Below are positions 1 to 10,775 of a stretch of DNA of 64,000 bases, piece by piece (position 1 is the first letter of the stretch; every line of letters begins with the position of its first letter). Origin of the DNA: Wolfiporia cocos (Eukaryota > Basidiomycota > Agaricomycetes > Polyporales > Phaeolaceae); NCBI GenBank assembly GCA_029448655.1, contig JACCLO010000013.1:1612001-1676000 (forward strand), read 5' to 3'. A program made the position numbers and the translations under genes. Below the pieces are notes generated by a model, which saw only the letters and a program-made list of their open reading frames with translations, was not told where the DNA came from and ran no database searches.

Positions 1-140
1 TTGATCTTACAAGATATATTTCGGCCCTCATTGATCCTGCAAGTACCCCGTGTGTAGTATCTGCTCGTATCTATGTATATCTACCGAGCTGCTATTTACA
101 ATAGTTAGCGGACTAGATATGAGAGCTTGCGTTTTGCCGA

Positions 141-269
141 TGTACAACTGGGGTTACACCCAGTAGAGTCACGAGTAGCCAGGGGAGTTGGTTGCGCAAC
201 AAGTCCCTGTATCGTATTTGCCCAATGGTGAGCTCTGTGGGCGTTCGAAAAATCAAAATAACCGTAACA
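141..269 (-). repeat. Truncated LTR-1 end
   Basis: The last roughly 130 bp match the terminal part of minus-strand LTR-1 copies (for example 8295-8423), ending in cgtaaca. The rest of the LTR is missing, and the first 140 bp of the window show no recognisable gene or repeat. Confidence 0.75.
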
Positions 270-770
270 GTAGTGCACTATCCACTAAGTCCCCTAAGTC
301 AAAGACTATGGGTGAGGGGCTTCAGAGCTTGAGGGATATTGCTGAGGCTTGGTCACCCAAGTTCAAGAGTGGATATAAGACTTTTGCAAGGTTGAGCTGA
401 AGAGCTTGACTGGTAAATACATGAGTTTATATATGCTACTGGGTTTTCTGGGTCTAAGTATCAGAGGTACATACCACCTGATACTGTAAGTAGACTAGCT
501 ACATGATAGGTTACAGGGTGGAATGATAGATAGGAATGTTGCAGTTGAGCACAACAGATTAGGATCATGATATGCAGCTGTGGTTGAACATGATAATCAA
601 TGAGGGATGATACATACTAATCAATCCCTGTAACATGATAAATATGAAACAATACTGGAGTCAGGCCCAGTGTGGCATATGACCTAGGGGATTGCTGTTG
701 AATCAACAAGTCCCCTGTACAGTACTTGTGCAATGGTGAAATAGTGGGGCATCAAATAAATATTGTAACA
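270..770 (-). repeat. Degenerate LTR-1-like relic
   Basis: Scattered blocks of minus-strand LTR-1 can be followed, including the reversed start-site block near 390-415, a block resembling the pair ggttgaacgcc, and an ending attgtaaca at 770. Divergence is heavy. No ORF of substance is present. Confidence 0.5.
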
Positions 771-1275
771 GCAGTCTTATGGATTAGAGCTCAGGTTATT
801 GCAAAAGACTAGGTTTCCCTAGTGTAGTGGCAGATATGTATAAGACACTTGTAACACAACAAGGTCAAGCTGAGGAGCTTGACCAGTAAGTACATGGGCT
901 TATATACCACTAACTATTGTCCAAGGTTACAATGTCCATAGTACTACTGATGTTGAATCAGAGGTGCTATGTGTATTACATAATGATAGATAGGAATGTG
1001 GCAGTTGAGTGCCACATGTCAGTATTGTGATATGTGATGATATAGTCATATGGATGAATTTTCTGACTTGCCCCCATTTGATGGGACCTAGCATTCAGCC
1101 ACTTTGTGCTGCCTTGTACTGTATCCAAGCATGTAAACCACACTCCCATTTCACCTTCATCAATTCCTTCCCTATCATTTCATACTTATCAGACCCTAGT
1201 TGTTCACTGCATCCAACTGTGACATATATCACAATACTGACATGATGTGCCCAACCACATTATTCTCATTCCTAC
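771..1275. other. Degenerate repeat DNA, no gene
   Basis: Pieces resemble diverged LTR-2-type sequence: about 800-1000 resembles 36672-36880, and about 1060-1110 resembles the start of LTR-2 around its ttagcgttcaacc block. No ORF here has a recognisable domain. The five bases at 1271-1275 (CCTAC) are the left target duplication of the LTR-4 copy that starts at 1276. Confidence 0.4.
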
Positions 1276-1671
1276 TGACACAGACTAGCTGTGGGACTCA
1301 CTGCCTGGTTCCTAAGGTGAGGGGAATGGGCGATAAGGGGGAGCCAGTCAAGCACAAGCAGGTAAGTGATAGGCTTCTGCAGCGCTAGCTGAGAAGAATA
1401 GAACCAAAGACCAAGGGCACCAAGCCCCGCCCCAAACACACACAGGGAAAGGCACATGCTATTGCTAGTAAGCCTACCCTAAAGGAGAGTGGTCTGTGTG
1501 CCATAAGGGCGTATACAGCTAAGTCGCTATTCTACAATGGCCATGTCCACTGGTAATGGCTGGACCAGTAAGAAGGAGCGGGTTAGTAACCTTATGGTTG
1601 ACGTAGAAATGGGCACAGCCCAGATATAGGGTAACTGGTGATCCGGTAAGGTGAGGGACTATGGCTATTCA
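1276..1671. repeat. LTR-4 copy, left part
   Basis: Starts TGACACAG and aligns by eye to the left part of the LTR-4 copies at 52803 and 53119 (shared gtgggactcactgcc block). It is cut at 1671 by the LTR-1 at 1672. Its continuation is found, reversed, at 46105-46438 and 36888-37235, the other side of the inferred inversion. The reversed end at 36888 is followed by GTAGG (reverse of CCTAC), matching the bases before 1276. Confidence 0.75.
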
Positions 1672-2380
1672 TGTTACGGTTATTTTGATTTTTCGAATAT
1701 CGACAGAACTCACCACCGGGCAAATACGATACAGGGACTTGTTGCGCAACCAACCCCCTGGCTACTCGTGATCTTACTGGGCGCATCCCCAGTTGTACTA
1801 GTCCAACAGGACTCGTTTCATCTCTGGCAGATCCAACTCTGTCATCGTTTCATGTTCATCGTTTATTAAGCTGATAGATGGCGTTCAACCGCCATCATTC
1901 CTATCTATTGTCGCAGATATATCACTCCATACTTATCAAACGTTTGGGACTATAGCGTAGATAGTATCGGTGACATCTGGGACAGACTTGACCCCTGAAA
2001 CCTAGCGTAGTATAAAAACTCATGTACTTACCTTCGAGGCTCTTCAGCTCGACCTTGTTGTACAAACAAGAAGTCTTATACTCGTTCTCAAACGTAGGAA
2101 ACTACGCTCAGTATTTCTCACTCGAGCAACCGAACGACTAAGTCCTCGAAGTGCACACCGACTTCTCGGACTTAGGCGAGTCTTATATTCTATTTGACTC
2201 GCACCTGAACAGATTATATCCTCTAACGCGTATTGGATATTAACCGATCCCCTAAGGACTTCACTTAGGACCCGAAGGCATCTAACGAGTATTTGCCTTG
2301 CATACGGCGACGTGCCTACGTGCAGAAGAACGATCTATATTCGCGACTCGAATATACGAACGGGTATTCGACCCGTAACA
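1672..2380 (+). repeat. Solo LTR-1 at inversion breakpoint
   Basis: A complete 709-bp LTR, tgttacgg...ccgtaaca. It is preceded by ATTCA but followed by GGGAC, so it lacks a matching target duplication. Its closest relative in the window is the minus-strand copy at 46439-47147, with only a couple of differences seen by eye and shared private variants such as the ccaacagg block. That copy has the complementary orphan flanks. The two are inferred to be the recombining copies of a 44-kb inversion. A TATA box (about 2009-2016) and the R-start block are present. Confidence 0.9.
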
Positions 2381-3026
2381 GGGACTTGTTGCGCAACCAG
2401 CCCCCCTGGCTACTCGTGATCTTACTGGGCGCATCCCCAGTTGTACTAGTCTATAGGGCTCGTTTCATCTTTGGCAGATCCAACCCTGCCACCATTTCAT
2501 GCTCATCGTTTATTAGCTGATAGATGGCGTTCAACCGCCATCATTCCTATCTATCGTCTCAGATATATCACTCCATACTTATCAAACGTTTGGGACTATA
2601 GCGTAGATAGTATCGGTGGCATCTGGGACAGACTTGACCCCTGAAACCTAGCGTAGTATAAAAACTCATGTACTTACCGTCGAGGCTCTTCAGCTCGACC
2701 TTGTTGTATAAACAAGAAGTCTTATACTCGTTCTCAAACGTAGGAAACTACGCTCAGTATTTCTCACTCGAGCAATCGAACGACTAAGTCCTCGAAGTGC
2801 ACACTGACTTCTCGGACTTAGGCGAGTCTTATATTCTATTTGACTCGCACTTGAACAGATTATATCCTCTAACGCGTATTGGATATTAACCGATCTCCTA
2901 AGGACTTCACTTAGGACCCGAAGGCATCTAACGAGTATTTGCCTTGCATACGGCGACGTGCCTACGTGCAGAAGAACAATCTATATTCGCAACTCGAATA
3001 TACGAACGGGTATTCGACCCGTAACA
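2381..3026 (+). repeat. 5' LTR of element 1 (missing first 67 bp)
   Basis: Matches the 3' LTR from its 68th base on... specifically from the GGGAC block that became the target duplication of an inserted LTR-1. It ends ccgtaaca at 3026 and directly precedes the primer-binding site. Confidence 0.92.
2657..2702 (+). promoter_or_regulatory. Element 1 TATA box and predicted transcript start
   Basis: TATAAAAA at 2657-2664 lies 35 bases upstream of agctcgacctt (2692-2702). That 11-mer is the exact reverse complement of the bases just after the LTR (3028-3038). By analogy with Tf1-type self-primed elements, transcription is predicted to start at or near 2692. The start is an inference; the spacing and complementarity are seen directly. 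Confidence 0.65.
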
Positions 3027-3027
3027 G

Positions 3028-3038
3028 AAGGTCGAGCT
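3028..3038 (+). other. Primer-binding site, self-priming type
   Basis: aaggtcgagct begins one base after the LTR end and is perfectly complementary to 2692-2702 of the same LTR. I see no reason to invoke a tRNA primer. In Tf1 of fission yeast the 5' end of the mRNA folds back on such an 11-nt site and is cleaved to prime minus-strand synthesis. Confidence 0.7.
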
Positions 3039-3072
3039 TATCACACCCTCACCTACCACGGTGTAAGGGCAC

Positions 3073-4920
3073 ATGATATTTGGACCAGAATTCCCAGCAC
3101 GACTGATTGAACTCTTGCCCGAGGACATTCAGGGAGTCTACAGACTCAACCAATACGAGTGGACTGACACCATTGGAGCCTTCCATAACCACGGAGGAAT
3201 TGTTGTCATTCCCAGAGAAGATAGGGCATCGAAGTGGGTGCAAGTATACCCCTCCACAGGAACGACCGCTTGGGAAATAACGCGTGAAGCGTTCGAACGA
3301 TTCAGAGAAATCCCTCCGATGTCAACCGCAACGTTGACCAAAAACGAAACCGAAACCATCAACAGAACCTTCGATGCCGATGGAAATACGAATCAGCCTT
3401 TGGGCGCCACAGGAATGGCAGGAATTGAGCGCATCGGAGATGATGGGAGAAATCCTGGAAACTTTACAGGAACAGATAACAGCCAGACCGGAGGACAGGA
3501 CCCTCCAGGATTTGTATCTGCTTTTGCGCAGAGTGGGATTGGGCCTATGGCTAGAGGAACAGACCTCTTTGGAAACCCCCCACAGAACGCACCCGGAATG
3601 GGTAGCGGAGGAAATCCGTCTTGGACTAGCCCAAGTGGAGGAATGGGAACAACAAACCCAGGAACATGGCCTTCAGGCCTATTTGGACGAACTTCCACAG
3701 GTACAAGCGGAGGAGGACTGGGAGGAAACTTCGGACTCGGAGGAGGGAATGCCCCCCCTCCTGGAGGACTCGGAGGAGGAACCCCCGCGAACCCCGGAGG
3801 AGGAAACCCTGGAGGGAATCCAGGGAACCCCGGAGGAAACCCAGGACACCCGGGTGGAGGATACCCGGGAGGAGGAGGACCCCCAGGAGGGCCTCCACCA
3901 CCGAATGCGCCGCAGCCTCAACCTCCGGCGCCGAACCCGTACTACCGACCCCCAATGATAAAGATCAATCCCCCAGACGTATTCGACGGGGAACGATCCG
4001 ACATGCAGAACTTCATAAACCAGTGCAATTCCTGGTTTACGATGTACGAAACGTCATTCCAGAACGACGTTCAGAGAGTGATCTTTATCCTCTCTTATAT
4101 TTCGAACAAGGGGAAAACGGGTCAATGGAAACAGAATTATCACCGGGTTTATACGAACCCACAGACGAAACGATTCTTCCCGCCTAGTCTTGCACAGTTT
4201 GACGCAGACTTCCAAAAAGCCTTTGGAGCCATCGAAGAAGTACAAAAGGCACGGAAGAAAATCCTGGACGTAACCCAGGACAGGAAGGACATCGATGATT
4301 ATATCACCGAGTTCAACAACTTGGCCGGGAAGGCCCAGTACGATCGATACAGCGCGGACGGAAACGCGTTGCTCATAACCCTCTTCGAGAAAGGGTTACC
4401 CGAACATACGACCCGATACATCATCGGCGTTCGGCCGCTACCAGCGACCATTGATGAATGGCAGTCCGCTGCCTCGTACTATGAAAATACGTACAAGATA
4501 TTCTTGAAACGGGACAAACCGTTTGTCAAGAAAAAGGCTTGGCAAGCCTCGAACCAGAATAACGGATGCACTAGTGCTCCACAGACAACCGCACCGAAAG
4601 ATCCGAATGCGATGGATGTAGATCGAATGACCACCCAGGAAAGGGACGATCACATCAAGAAGGGAAAGTGTTTCACCTGTCATCAGCCAGGGCATATGTC
4701 GCGAGACTGCCCGAAGAGGCCGAGGAAGCCAGCCCGCCCTAGGCGGACTACTCGAAAGACCGAAGAAGAAGAAGCCGAGCAAGAAGCTCGCATTGAAGAA
4801 GTCTCTGAGGAAGAGACTGAATACATCACCGCTAACAGAGCGGTCACAGCAATTAGGGCTCTGAAAGCCAAGAACCCCGAGCTCCTAGCAAGGCTCGTAG
4901 AAGAACAGGATTTTGCCTAG
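3073..4920 (+). CDS. gag: Gag polyprotein of element 1
   Basis: 615-residue structural protein that would build the virus-like particle and bind the element RNA. It has an N-terminal domain shared with element 2 (about 1-110), a long Gly/Pro/Asn-rich linker (about 165-290), and a capsid-like region from about 297 (Trp, Phe and Tyr-rich helices, as in retrotransposon gag families). A CCHC zinc knuckle sits at 533-546 (CFTCHQPGHMSRDC), followed by a Lys/Arg-rich then acidic tail. The ATG at 3073 is the first in frame after the primer-binding site. The frame ends at TAG 4918-4920, within a -1 frameshift signal into pol. The ORF is intact. Confidence 0.93.
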   Translation: MIFGPEFPARLIELLPEDIQGVYRLNQYEWTDTIGAFHNHGGIVVIPREDRASKWVQVYPSTGTTAWEITREAFERFREIPPMSTATLTKNETETINRTFDADGNTNQPLGATGMAGIERIGDDGRNPGNFTGTDNSQTGGQDPPGFVSAFAQSGIGPMARGTDLFGNPPQNAPGMGSGGNPSWTSPSGGMGTTNPGTWPSGLFGRTSTGTSGGGLGGNFGLGGGNAPPPGGLGGGTPANPGGGNPGGNPGNPGGNPGHPGGGYPGGGGPPGGPPPPNAPQPQPPAPNPYYRPPMIKINPPDVFDGERSDMQNFINQCNSWFTMYETSFQNDVQRVIFILSYISNKGKTGQWKQNYHRVYTNPQTKRFFPPSLAQFDADFQKAFGAIEEVQKARKKILDVTQDRKDIDDYITEFNNLAGKAQYDRYSADGNALLITLFEKGLPEHTTRYIIGVRPLPATIDEWQSAASYYENTYKIFLKRDKPFVKKKAWQASNQNNGCTSAPQTTAPKDPNAMDVDRMTTQERDDHIKKGKCFTCHQPGHMSRDCPKRPRKPARPRRTTRKTEEEEAEQEARIEEVSEEETEYITANRAVTAIRALKAKNPELLARLVEEQDFA

Positions 4921-4946
4921 GAGGGAAGCCCACGGTCTTACCCTCC
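4908..4946 (+). promoter_or_regulatory. -1 ribosomal frameshift signal, gag to pol
   Basis: Heptamer GGATTTT (4908-4914) lies in the gag frame as G GAT TTT. After a 5-nt spacer that includes the gag stop comes a 6-bp stem: GGAGGG (4920-4925) pairs with CCCTCC (4941-4946). Slipping one base back enters the pol frame, which is open through to the conserved pol start region. Element 2 has the same layout with compensating stem changes. Not tested experimentally here. Confidence 0.7.
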
Positions 4947-7714
4947 GAGAAAGCAGCGCATGTAATTACCTCGTTCGAGAAGAATCGATCCCTCTTCATC
5001 CCGGTAATCATGACGCTGGCGAAACCCGTGAAGTGCAATGCACTAATCGACTCAGGAGCAATGTCAAACCTGATCCACAGCAGAGTGGTAGAAAAATACA
5101 AGGTGCCCACGCAACCCTTGAAGAACCCAATCATCGTCAAAAATGTTGACGGAACAGAAAACAAAGATGGGCGAATAGACCGGGAAGCCACCATACTACT
5201 ACGATATCCGAAGACCCAGAAAACGCGAAAAGTCCGATTCCTGGTAGGATCAATCGGAACAGAGAATATGATTCTAGGGTATGGATGGCTAAAAGACGAA
5301 AACCCCACAATCGACTGGAAGGACCAAACAGTCGATGTACGATCAATACTAGGGGCAGAAGAAAAGAAACAGGAAGCCACGATCCAAATGGATACGGTGG
5401 AGATGGTAGTTGCCCCAGAAGGGAAAATTCCAACAAGGGGGACCCAAGAAGCTGCAGGGTATGACCTTTACGCCGCAGAAGAAACCGAGATTCCCGCCGG
5501 AGGATGGAAACTTGTCTCCACAGGAGTAAAAATGAAGATCCCGAAGGGATTGTATGGAAGGTTGGCCGGACGATCAGGCAACACCCTCAGACACGGATTG
5601 GTAGTACAAGCCGGAGTCATAGACTCGGACTACCGAGGAGACGTCGGAGCCATCGTCTTCAACTACTCAGACAAAGCACATAGAATTATCCCGGGCATGC
5701 GAATAGCCCAGATAATTTTCGAACGGCACCTCACCCCCGACATTATAGAGGTCGAAGACCTAGATAAAACAGAACGAGGGGAGAAAGGGTTTGGATCCAC
5801 GGAGCAGCCAGAAGAAACAGCACAGCGGCTCTATACTCCCGAGGAGTACGAAGCGATCCGACGCTTTGCAAAAGATAACCCTAGGATCATAGGAAAGAAA
5901 GGGGAGACGCGAAAGAAGTTCCGAACAAAGATACAAATCATCAACGCTGTCAGGAAAGCGCTGACGAAATCCCAGGAATTCGCGCAGAAAACCCCCGAAC
6001 CAGAACGAACGATTGAGGAGATGGTCCCGAAGCACCTACTGGACTTCGCCAAAGTGTTCAGCAAGGAGTCCGCAGCAGCGTTCCCCCCGTCGAGACCATG
6101 GGACCACGCAATCGAATTAAAACCCGATTTCGTGCCGAAAGACTGCAAAGTCTATGCACTCTCGCCTAAAGAGCAACAGGCGCTGGACGAATTCCTAAAA
6201 GAAAACTTGACCAAGGGATTCATAGTCCCTTCAAAATCCCCAATGGCGTCGCCATTCTTTTTCGTCCCAAAGAAAGACAGCGGCCTACGACCCTGTCAAG
6301 ATTATCGATATCTGAACGAAGGAACGATAAAGAACGTCTATCCCTTGCCACTGATCTCAGAGCTCCTGGAAAAGCTAAAAGGAGCAAAGATCTTCACAAA
6401 AATGGACCTTAGAGCGGGATACAACAACGTGCGGATCAAAAAGGGAGACGAATGGAAAGCGGCCTTCAAAACAAACCGAGGGTTGTACGAGCCCACAGTT
6501 ATGTTTTTCGGATTGTGCAATGCACCCGGGACCTTTCAGGCAATGATGAACGAAATCCTGAAAAAAGAAATCCTCGAAGGATGGGTGCTTGTTTATATGG
6601 ACGACATCCTCATTTTCTCAGAAGACAAGAAAATACACAAGGAACGGGAGCGGCGGATCCTCCAGAGATTGGTGGATAACTACCTCTTTGTGAAACCCGA
6701 GAAATGCGCCTTCGGTGTCGACAGAGTCGAATTTCTGGGACTAGTCATCACCCCAGGAAATATCCAGATGGACCCAGCGAAACTCAATGGGATTAAAGAG
6801 TGGCCGACTCCCCGAAATCTCAAAGAAGTCAGATCCTTCCTAGGATTTGCGAACTTCTATCGGAAATTTATCGATCACTACTCTACGCACGCCCGACCCT
6901 TGGTAGACCTCACAAAAACGGTCACAGGGACAGGGTTCCAATGGACGGAGAAAGAACAGAAAGCATTCGAATTCATGAAGAAAGCATTCACGACGGCGCC
7001 CGCACTAGGAACACCAGACAAGGAGAAACCGTTTATCCTCGAAACAGACGCATCTCAGTTCGCCACAGGGGCAGTACTGAAACAGATAGATGAAACAGGG
7101 CGCGAACGGCCGGTGGGATATCTCTCACAATCCCTGACATCTACAGAATGGAACTATGAAATCTACGATCGCGAACTACTCGGAATAGTCCGAGCCTTAG
7201 AAGAATGGCGGCACCTGTTAGAAGGAGCACCGCATCGGATCTTGATCCGAAGTGATCACCAGAACTTGACGTACTGGAGAAGCGCACAGCGCCTAAATTG
7301 GCGACAAGCGAGATGGCATCTATTCCTCTCGCAATTCGACCTGAAGTTACAACACGTCCCCGGAAGGAAACTAGTCATGGCCGACACACTCTCCAGGTTG
7401 TACCACCTTGACGAAAGCGACGAAGACAACGAGGGAATCACCATGATTCCAGACGAGCTCGTAGTCCATGCGATCCAGATCCCGATCATCGATCGAATCA
7501 AGAACGCCAACGATCGAGATGAATCTGCGGAACAGGCGATCCGTGCTCTCGGGGGCACAGGCGAATTCCCCGCGAGAACCACCGCAGATGAATGGCAACA
7601 AACGGATGGAATACTGCTCTACAGGGGCAGGATGTACGTACCAAGAGACGAGGGCCTTCGGCGGGACGTCATCTCAAAATACCACGACACGATCCCGGCC
7701 AGACACCCTGGGAT
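4908..7714 (+). pseudogene. pol: Pol of element 1, first part (PR-dUTPase-RT-RNase H)
   Basis: Pol is in the -1 frame relative to gag; the first in-frame ATG is 5010, but translation probably enters by frameshift near 4908, since the residues between are conserved with element 2. Numbering from Met 5010: aspartic protease (Asp-Ser-Gly at 14-16), dUTPase (about 140-265, five motifs including GYDLYAA, RSG, GVIDSDYRGDV, RIAQIIFE, GFGSTE), reverse transcriptase (about 345-560, YMDD at 529-532), RNase H (ETDAS near 678, later Glu and two Asp present), then the start of the integrase zinc-binding region. It is cut at 7714 by a solo LTR-1 inserted at GGGAT; the downstream half is intact at 8424-10775. 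The interrupted protein would lack integrase. Confidence 0.92.
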
Positions 7715-8423
7715 TGTTACGGGTCGAATACCCGTTCGTATATTCGAGTCGCGAATATAGATTGTTCTTCTGCACGTAGGCTTGTTGCCGTATGCAAGGC
7801 AAATACTCGTTAGATGCCTTCAAGTCCTAGATGAAGTTCCTAGGAGATCGTATAATATCCAATACGCGTTAGAGGATATAATCTGTTCAGGTGCGAGTCG
7901 AAATAGAATATAAGACTCGCCTAAGTCCGAGAAGTCAGTGTGCACTTCGAGGACTTAGTCGTTCGGTTGCTCGAGCGAGAAATACTGAGCGTAGTTTCCT
8001 ACGTTTGAGAACGAGTATAAGACTTCTTGTTTATACAACAAGGTCGAGCTGAAGAGCCTCGACAGTAGGTACATTAGTTTATATACTACGTTGGGTTTCA
8101 GGGGTCAAGTCCGTCCCAGATGTCACCGATACTATCTACGCTATAGTACCAAACGTTTGATAGGTATGTAGTGATATACCTGAGACGATAGATAGGAATG
8201 ATGGCGGTTGAACGCCATCTATCCGCTAACAAACGATGAACATGAAACGGTGGCAGAGTTGGATCTGCCAAAGATGAAACGCGCCCTATAGACTAGTACA
8301 ACTGGGGATGCGCCCAGTAGAGTCACGAGTAGCCAGGGGAGTTGGTTGCGCAACAAGTCCCTGTATCGTATTCGCCCAGTGGTGAGTTCTGTCGATATTC
8401 GAAAAATCAAAATAACCGTAACA
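7715..8423 (-). repeat. Solo LTR-1 inside pol of element 1
   Basis: A complete 709-bp LTR on the minus strand with the target duplication GGGAT on both sides (7710-7714 and 8424-8428). It splits the integrase N-terminal zinc-binding segment, between the conserved His-Pro-Gly-Ile and Trp-Gly residues. It is a solo LTR, so the inserted element later lost its interior by LTR-LTR recombination. Confidence 0.95.
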
Positions 8424-8428
8424 GGGAT

Positions 8429-10775
8429 CTGGGGTACAACAGTACAGGTCAAGACCCACTTTTGGTGGCCTGACATGGGAACAATGATAGCGGAATACGT
8501 CCGGGGCTGTGCAATCTGTCAACAGATGAAACCTGATCGAAATCCGATCAAACCCCCACTACAACCGATACCGACACGAGAGGACGCCCTCCCCTTCTCA
8601 CAATGTTCAGTCGACTTTGTCACCGACCTGCCAAGAGTGGGAAAATATGACTCAATGATGGTGATCGTCGACCATGGCCTATCCAAGGCAATCTCTCTCA
8701 CCCCATGCGACAAAACGATCACTAGCGAAGGGGCGGCAGAGATATTTCACCGAAAAATCTACTCGCTATATGGCATCCCCCGAAAGATCATTTCAGACAG
8801 AGGACCACAGTTTGCATCAAAGCTCTTCAAGGAGTTATGCCGACTGCAGGGGACAGAGTCAGCGATGAGTACAGCATACCACCCCCAGACAGACGGACAA
8901 ACGGAAAGGATGAACCAACAAATCGAAGTATACCTTCGTATCTATTGCATGAACGACCCTTTTCAATGGGTACAACGACTACCTGACGTCGAATTTGCAC
9001 ACAACACCAGACGAACCGAAAACCGGCCTGCGCCACTTGAAATAATCCTAGGATATATCCCGAGAGGATTCCCAGACTATGACCGAGTAGGGAACGTCCC
9101 GGCAGCTGTCGACAGGATCAAGAAGGTCAAAGAGGTGCGAAAGATGGCATTCATCGCGCATGAATTAGCCCAGAAAAGAATGGCAGGGCGGTTTCTCAGA
9201 GAACTGCCGAAGCTTGAGAAAGGGGATAAGGTCTGGCTCGACGCCAAGAACCTAATGATCCCCTATGAATCGAACAAACTGGCACCAAAAAGAGAAGGAC
9301 CCTTCACCATCACAGAAAAGATGGGACCCATGACATACCGGCTGCAGTTACCGGCGAATTGGAAAATTCATCCGGTCTTCCACGCTGCCTTACTAAAACC
9401 ATTCAAAGAAACAAGGGTACACGGACCCAATTACCTACGGCCGCCACCTGATATCATCAAGGGACAAGAAGAATACGAAGTCGAAGCCATCTTGGCTGAC
9501 AGATGGCAAAGAAAGAAGCATCAATACTTCGTCAAGTGGAAAGGCTATGCCACGGCCGACAACTCATGGGAAGACGAGGGGAACTTGGAGCACTCCAAGG
9601 AACTGATAAAAGACTACCACAGGACGAGAGTCAGGACAACCCCAACACTCGAAAACAGGACAGTAATAGTATGTCGACGACTCGCCACCAGCTCCCCCGC
9701 CGTACCACGACCCCCGGCGATGCAGATCGTCGAGAAGGCCGACCGCGAGGTACGCCACCAAGAAGGTACTCCCCCCAGCATCTGCAGATTAGACACGCCC
9801 TCCTCTGGTACAGGGCCGAGGGACCTTTTGCTGGCCGAGCTGATGGCTGGTCGGCCCTCTTCGACATCGCGCAGGACCTCACCCACGTTTACAGCTCGTA
9901 CCAGAACATCACCGAGGACCTCGTCCGAATGGAGGGGCAGATCAGAGCGCAGAGAGAGGGACTCGAGCTACTCACCAACAGACTTATCGACCGATTGGCC
10001 GCCACTACAACGGCCCGACTACGACACGCGCTCAACGACTTCGAGGATCGCGAGCACGTTGCTCCCAGTCGACCCGAATACACACCGCGACCCGCCCACT
10101 TTTTCACCCCCGACGAACGACGCCAAGTTGCAAGGCCGTTTGATCTTATGGAGGGCGATAGAGTATTATTTCCGTTGCCTACCGAGACTCAGAGGGCCCG
10201 CCGAACAGGAGTTAGAGACCCGACGCCACGTATTTCTGGTATGGGAGGCAACGGGAGACGTGAACCACCTGCACGCCCGACGAGCCCTAGGGCTACCCCA
10301 GCGCGACAGCGAAGAGCGAATAGCACGCCGCCTATTCGACGATCTCCTTCAGTGCAGAGTATTACCCGCGAGGAGTTTGAGCGAGGTGCGAGGGAGCACG
10401 AACGAGACACCACCTCCCTACCAACATGGGCCGCACGAAACCTTCACCGAGCCGCACACCACTGGAGGTACCAACATAACGAATACCTCCGCGATATCCC
10501 TTCCCTCCGGGTACCAGCGAGGCCCTCACCCGAGCAGCCGTGTCGACAATGTGGTTCCGCTAACCACTGGATCCTCGACTGCCCCGATTATATTTGCAGA
10601 ACTTGTGGGCTCAATCAACCAGGTCATCGACAGAATGAATGCCGCCAACACTTCGTATGGCGAACTCCTACGACCCCGTCCCTCAGCGGGAACGGCGACA
10701 TCTACAACGAACAGGACGCCGAGGCACTCTGAAGAGGGGAACTTGGAAAATTCGTCGAGGCCGACGAATGCTTAG
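8429..10775 (+). pseudogene. pol: Pol of element 1, second part (integrase-chromodomain-tail)
   Basis: This is the continuation of pol after the LTR insertion. It carries the rest of the integrase zinc finger (Cys-x2-Cys near 8508-8520) and the catalytic core with Asp, Asp (SDRGPQF) and Glu (GQTERMN) in DD35E spacing. A GPF-type module (REGPFTI) and a chromodomain (EYEVEAIL ... YFVKWKGY, about 9475-9610) follow. A roughly 390-residue tail then runs to TAG 10773-10775. The tail has no family I recognise, but a stretch (ILW ... ALGLP ... RLFDDL) is conserved in element 2. It overlaps the third ORF in another frame. Confidence 0.9.
9671..10732 (+). CDS. Third ORF of element 1, double zinc-knuckle protein
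   Basis: 353 residues, entirely overlapping the pol tail in the -1 frame. The frame is open further upstream, but the ATG at 9671 aligns with the first Met of the element 2 homologue and both have A at -3. A helical, partly coiled-coil-like segment (about 35-110) is followed by a Pro/Arg-rich linker, a conserved ITREEFERG block and two zinc knuckles near the C terminus. These are C-x2-C-x4-H-x4-C at 291-304 and C-x2-C-x6-H-x4-C at 309-324. It could be a nucleic-acid-binding or particle protein; the function is unknown. The ORF is downstream of the pol insertion and itself unbroken. Confidence 0.75.
   Translation: MSTTRHQLPRRTTTPGDADRREGRPRGTPPRRYSPQHLQIRHALLWYRAEGPFAGRADGWSALFDIAQDLTHVYSSYQNITEDLVRMEGQIRAQREGLELLTNRLIDRLAATTTARLRHALNDFEDREHVAPSRPEYTPRPAHFFTPDERRQVARPFDLMEGDRVLFPLPTETQRARRTGVRDPTPRISGMGGNGRREPPARPTSPRATPARQRRANSTPPIRRSPSVQSITREEFERGAREHERDTTSLPTWAARNLHRAAHHWRYQHNEYLRDIPSLRVPARPSPEQPCRQCGSANHWILDCPDYICRTCGLNQPGHRQNECRQHFVWRTPTTPSLSGNGDIYNEQDAEAL

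Noticed and set aside
1672..3026. Tandem LTR pair as an unusual retroelement structure
   Set aside because: The flank pattern and the 67-bp missing piece at 47148-47214 explain it better as one LTR inserted in another followed by inversion.
3374..4187. ORFs of 170-194 codons overlapping gag in other frames
   Set aside because: They lie over the Gly/Pro-rich repeats, where other frames stay open by composition. The alternative-frame proteins do not match between elements 1 and 2, unlike the third ORF.
5390..5810. Separate host dUTPase gene
   Set aside because: It is in the same uninterrupted pol frame between protease and reverse transcriptase, as in element 2.
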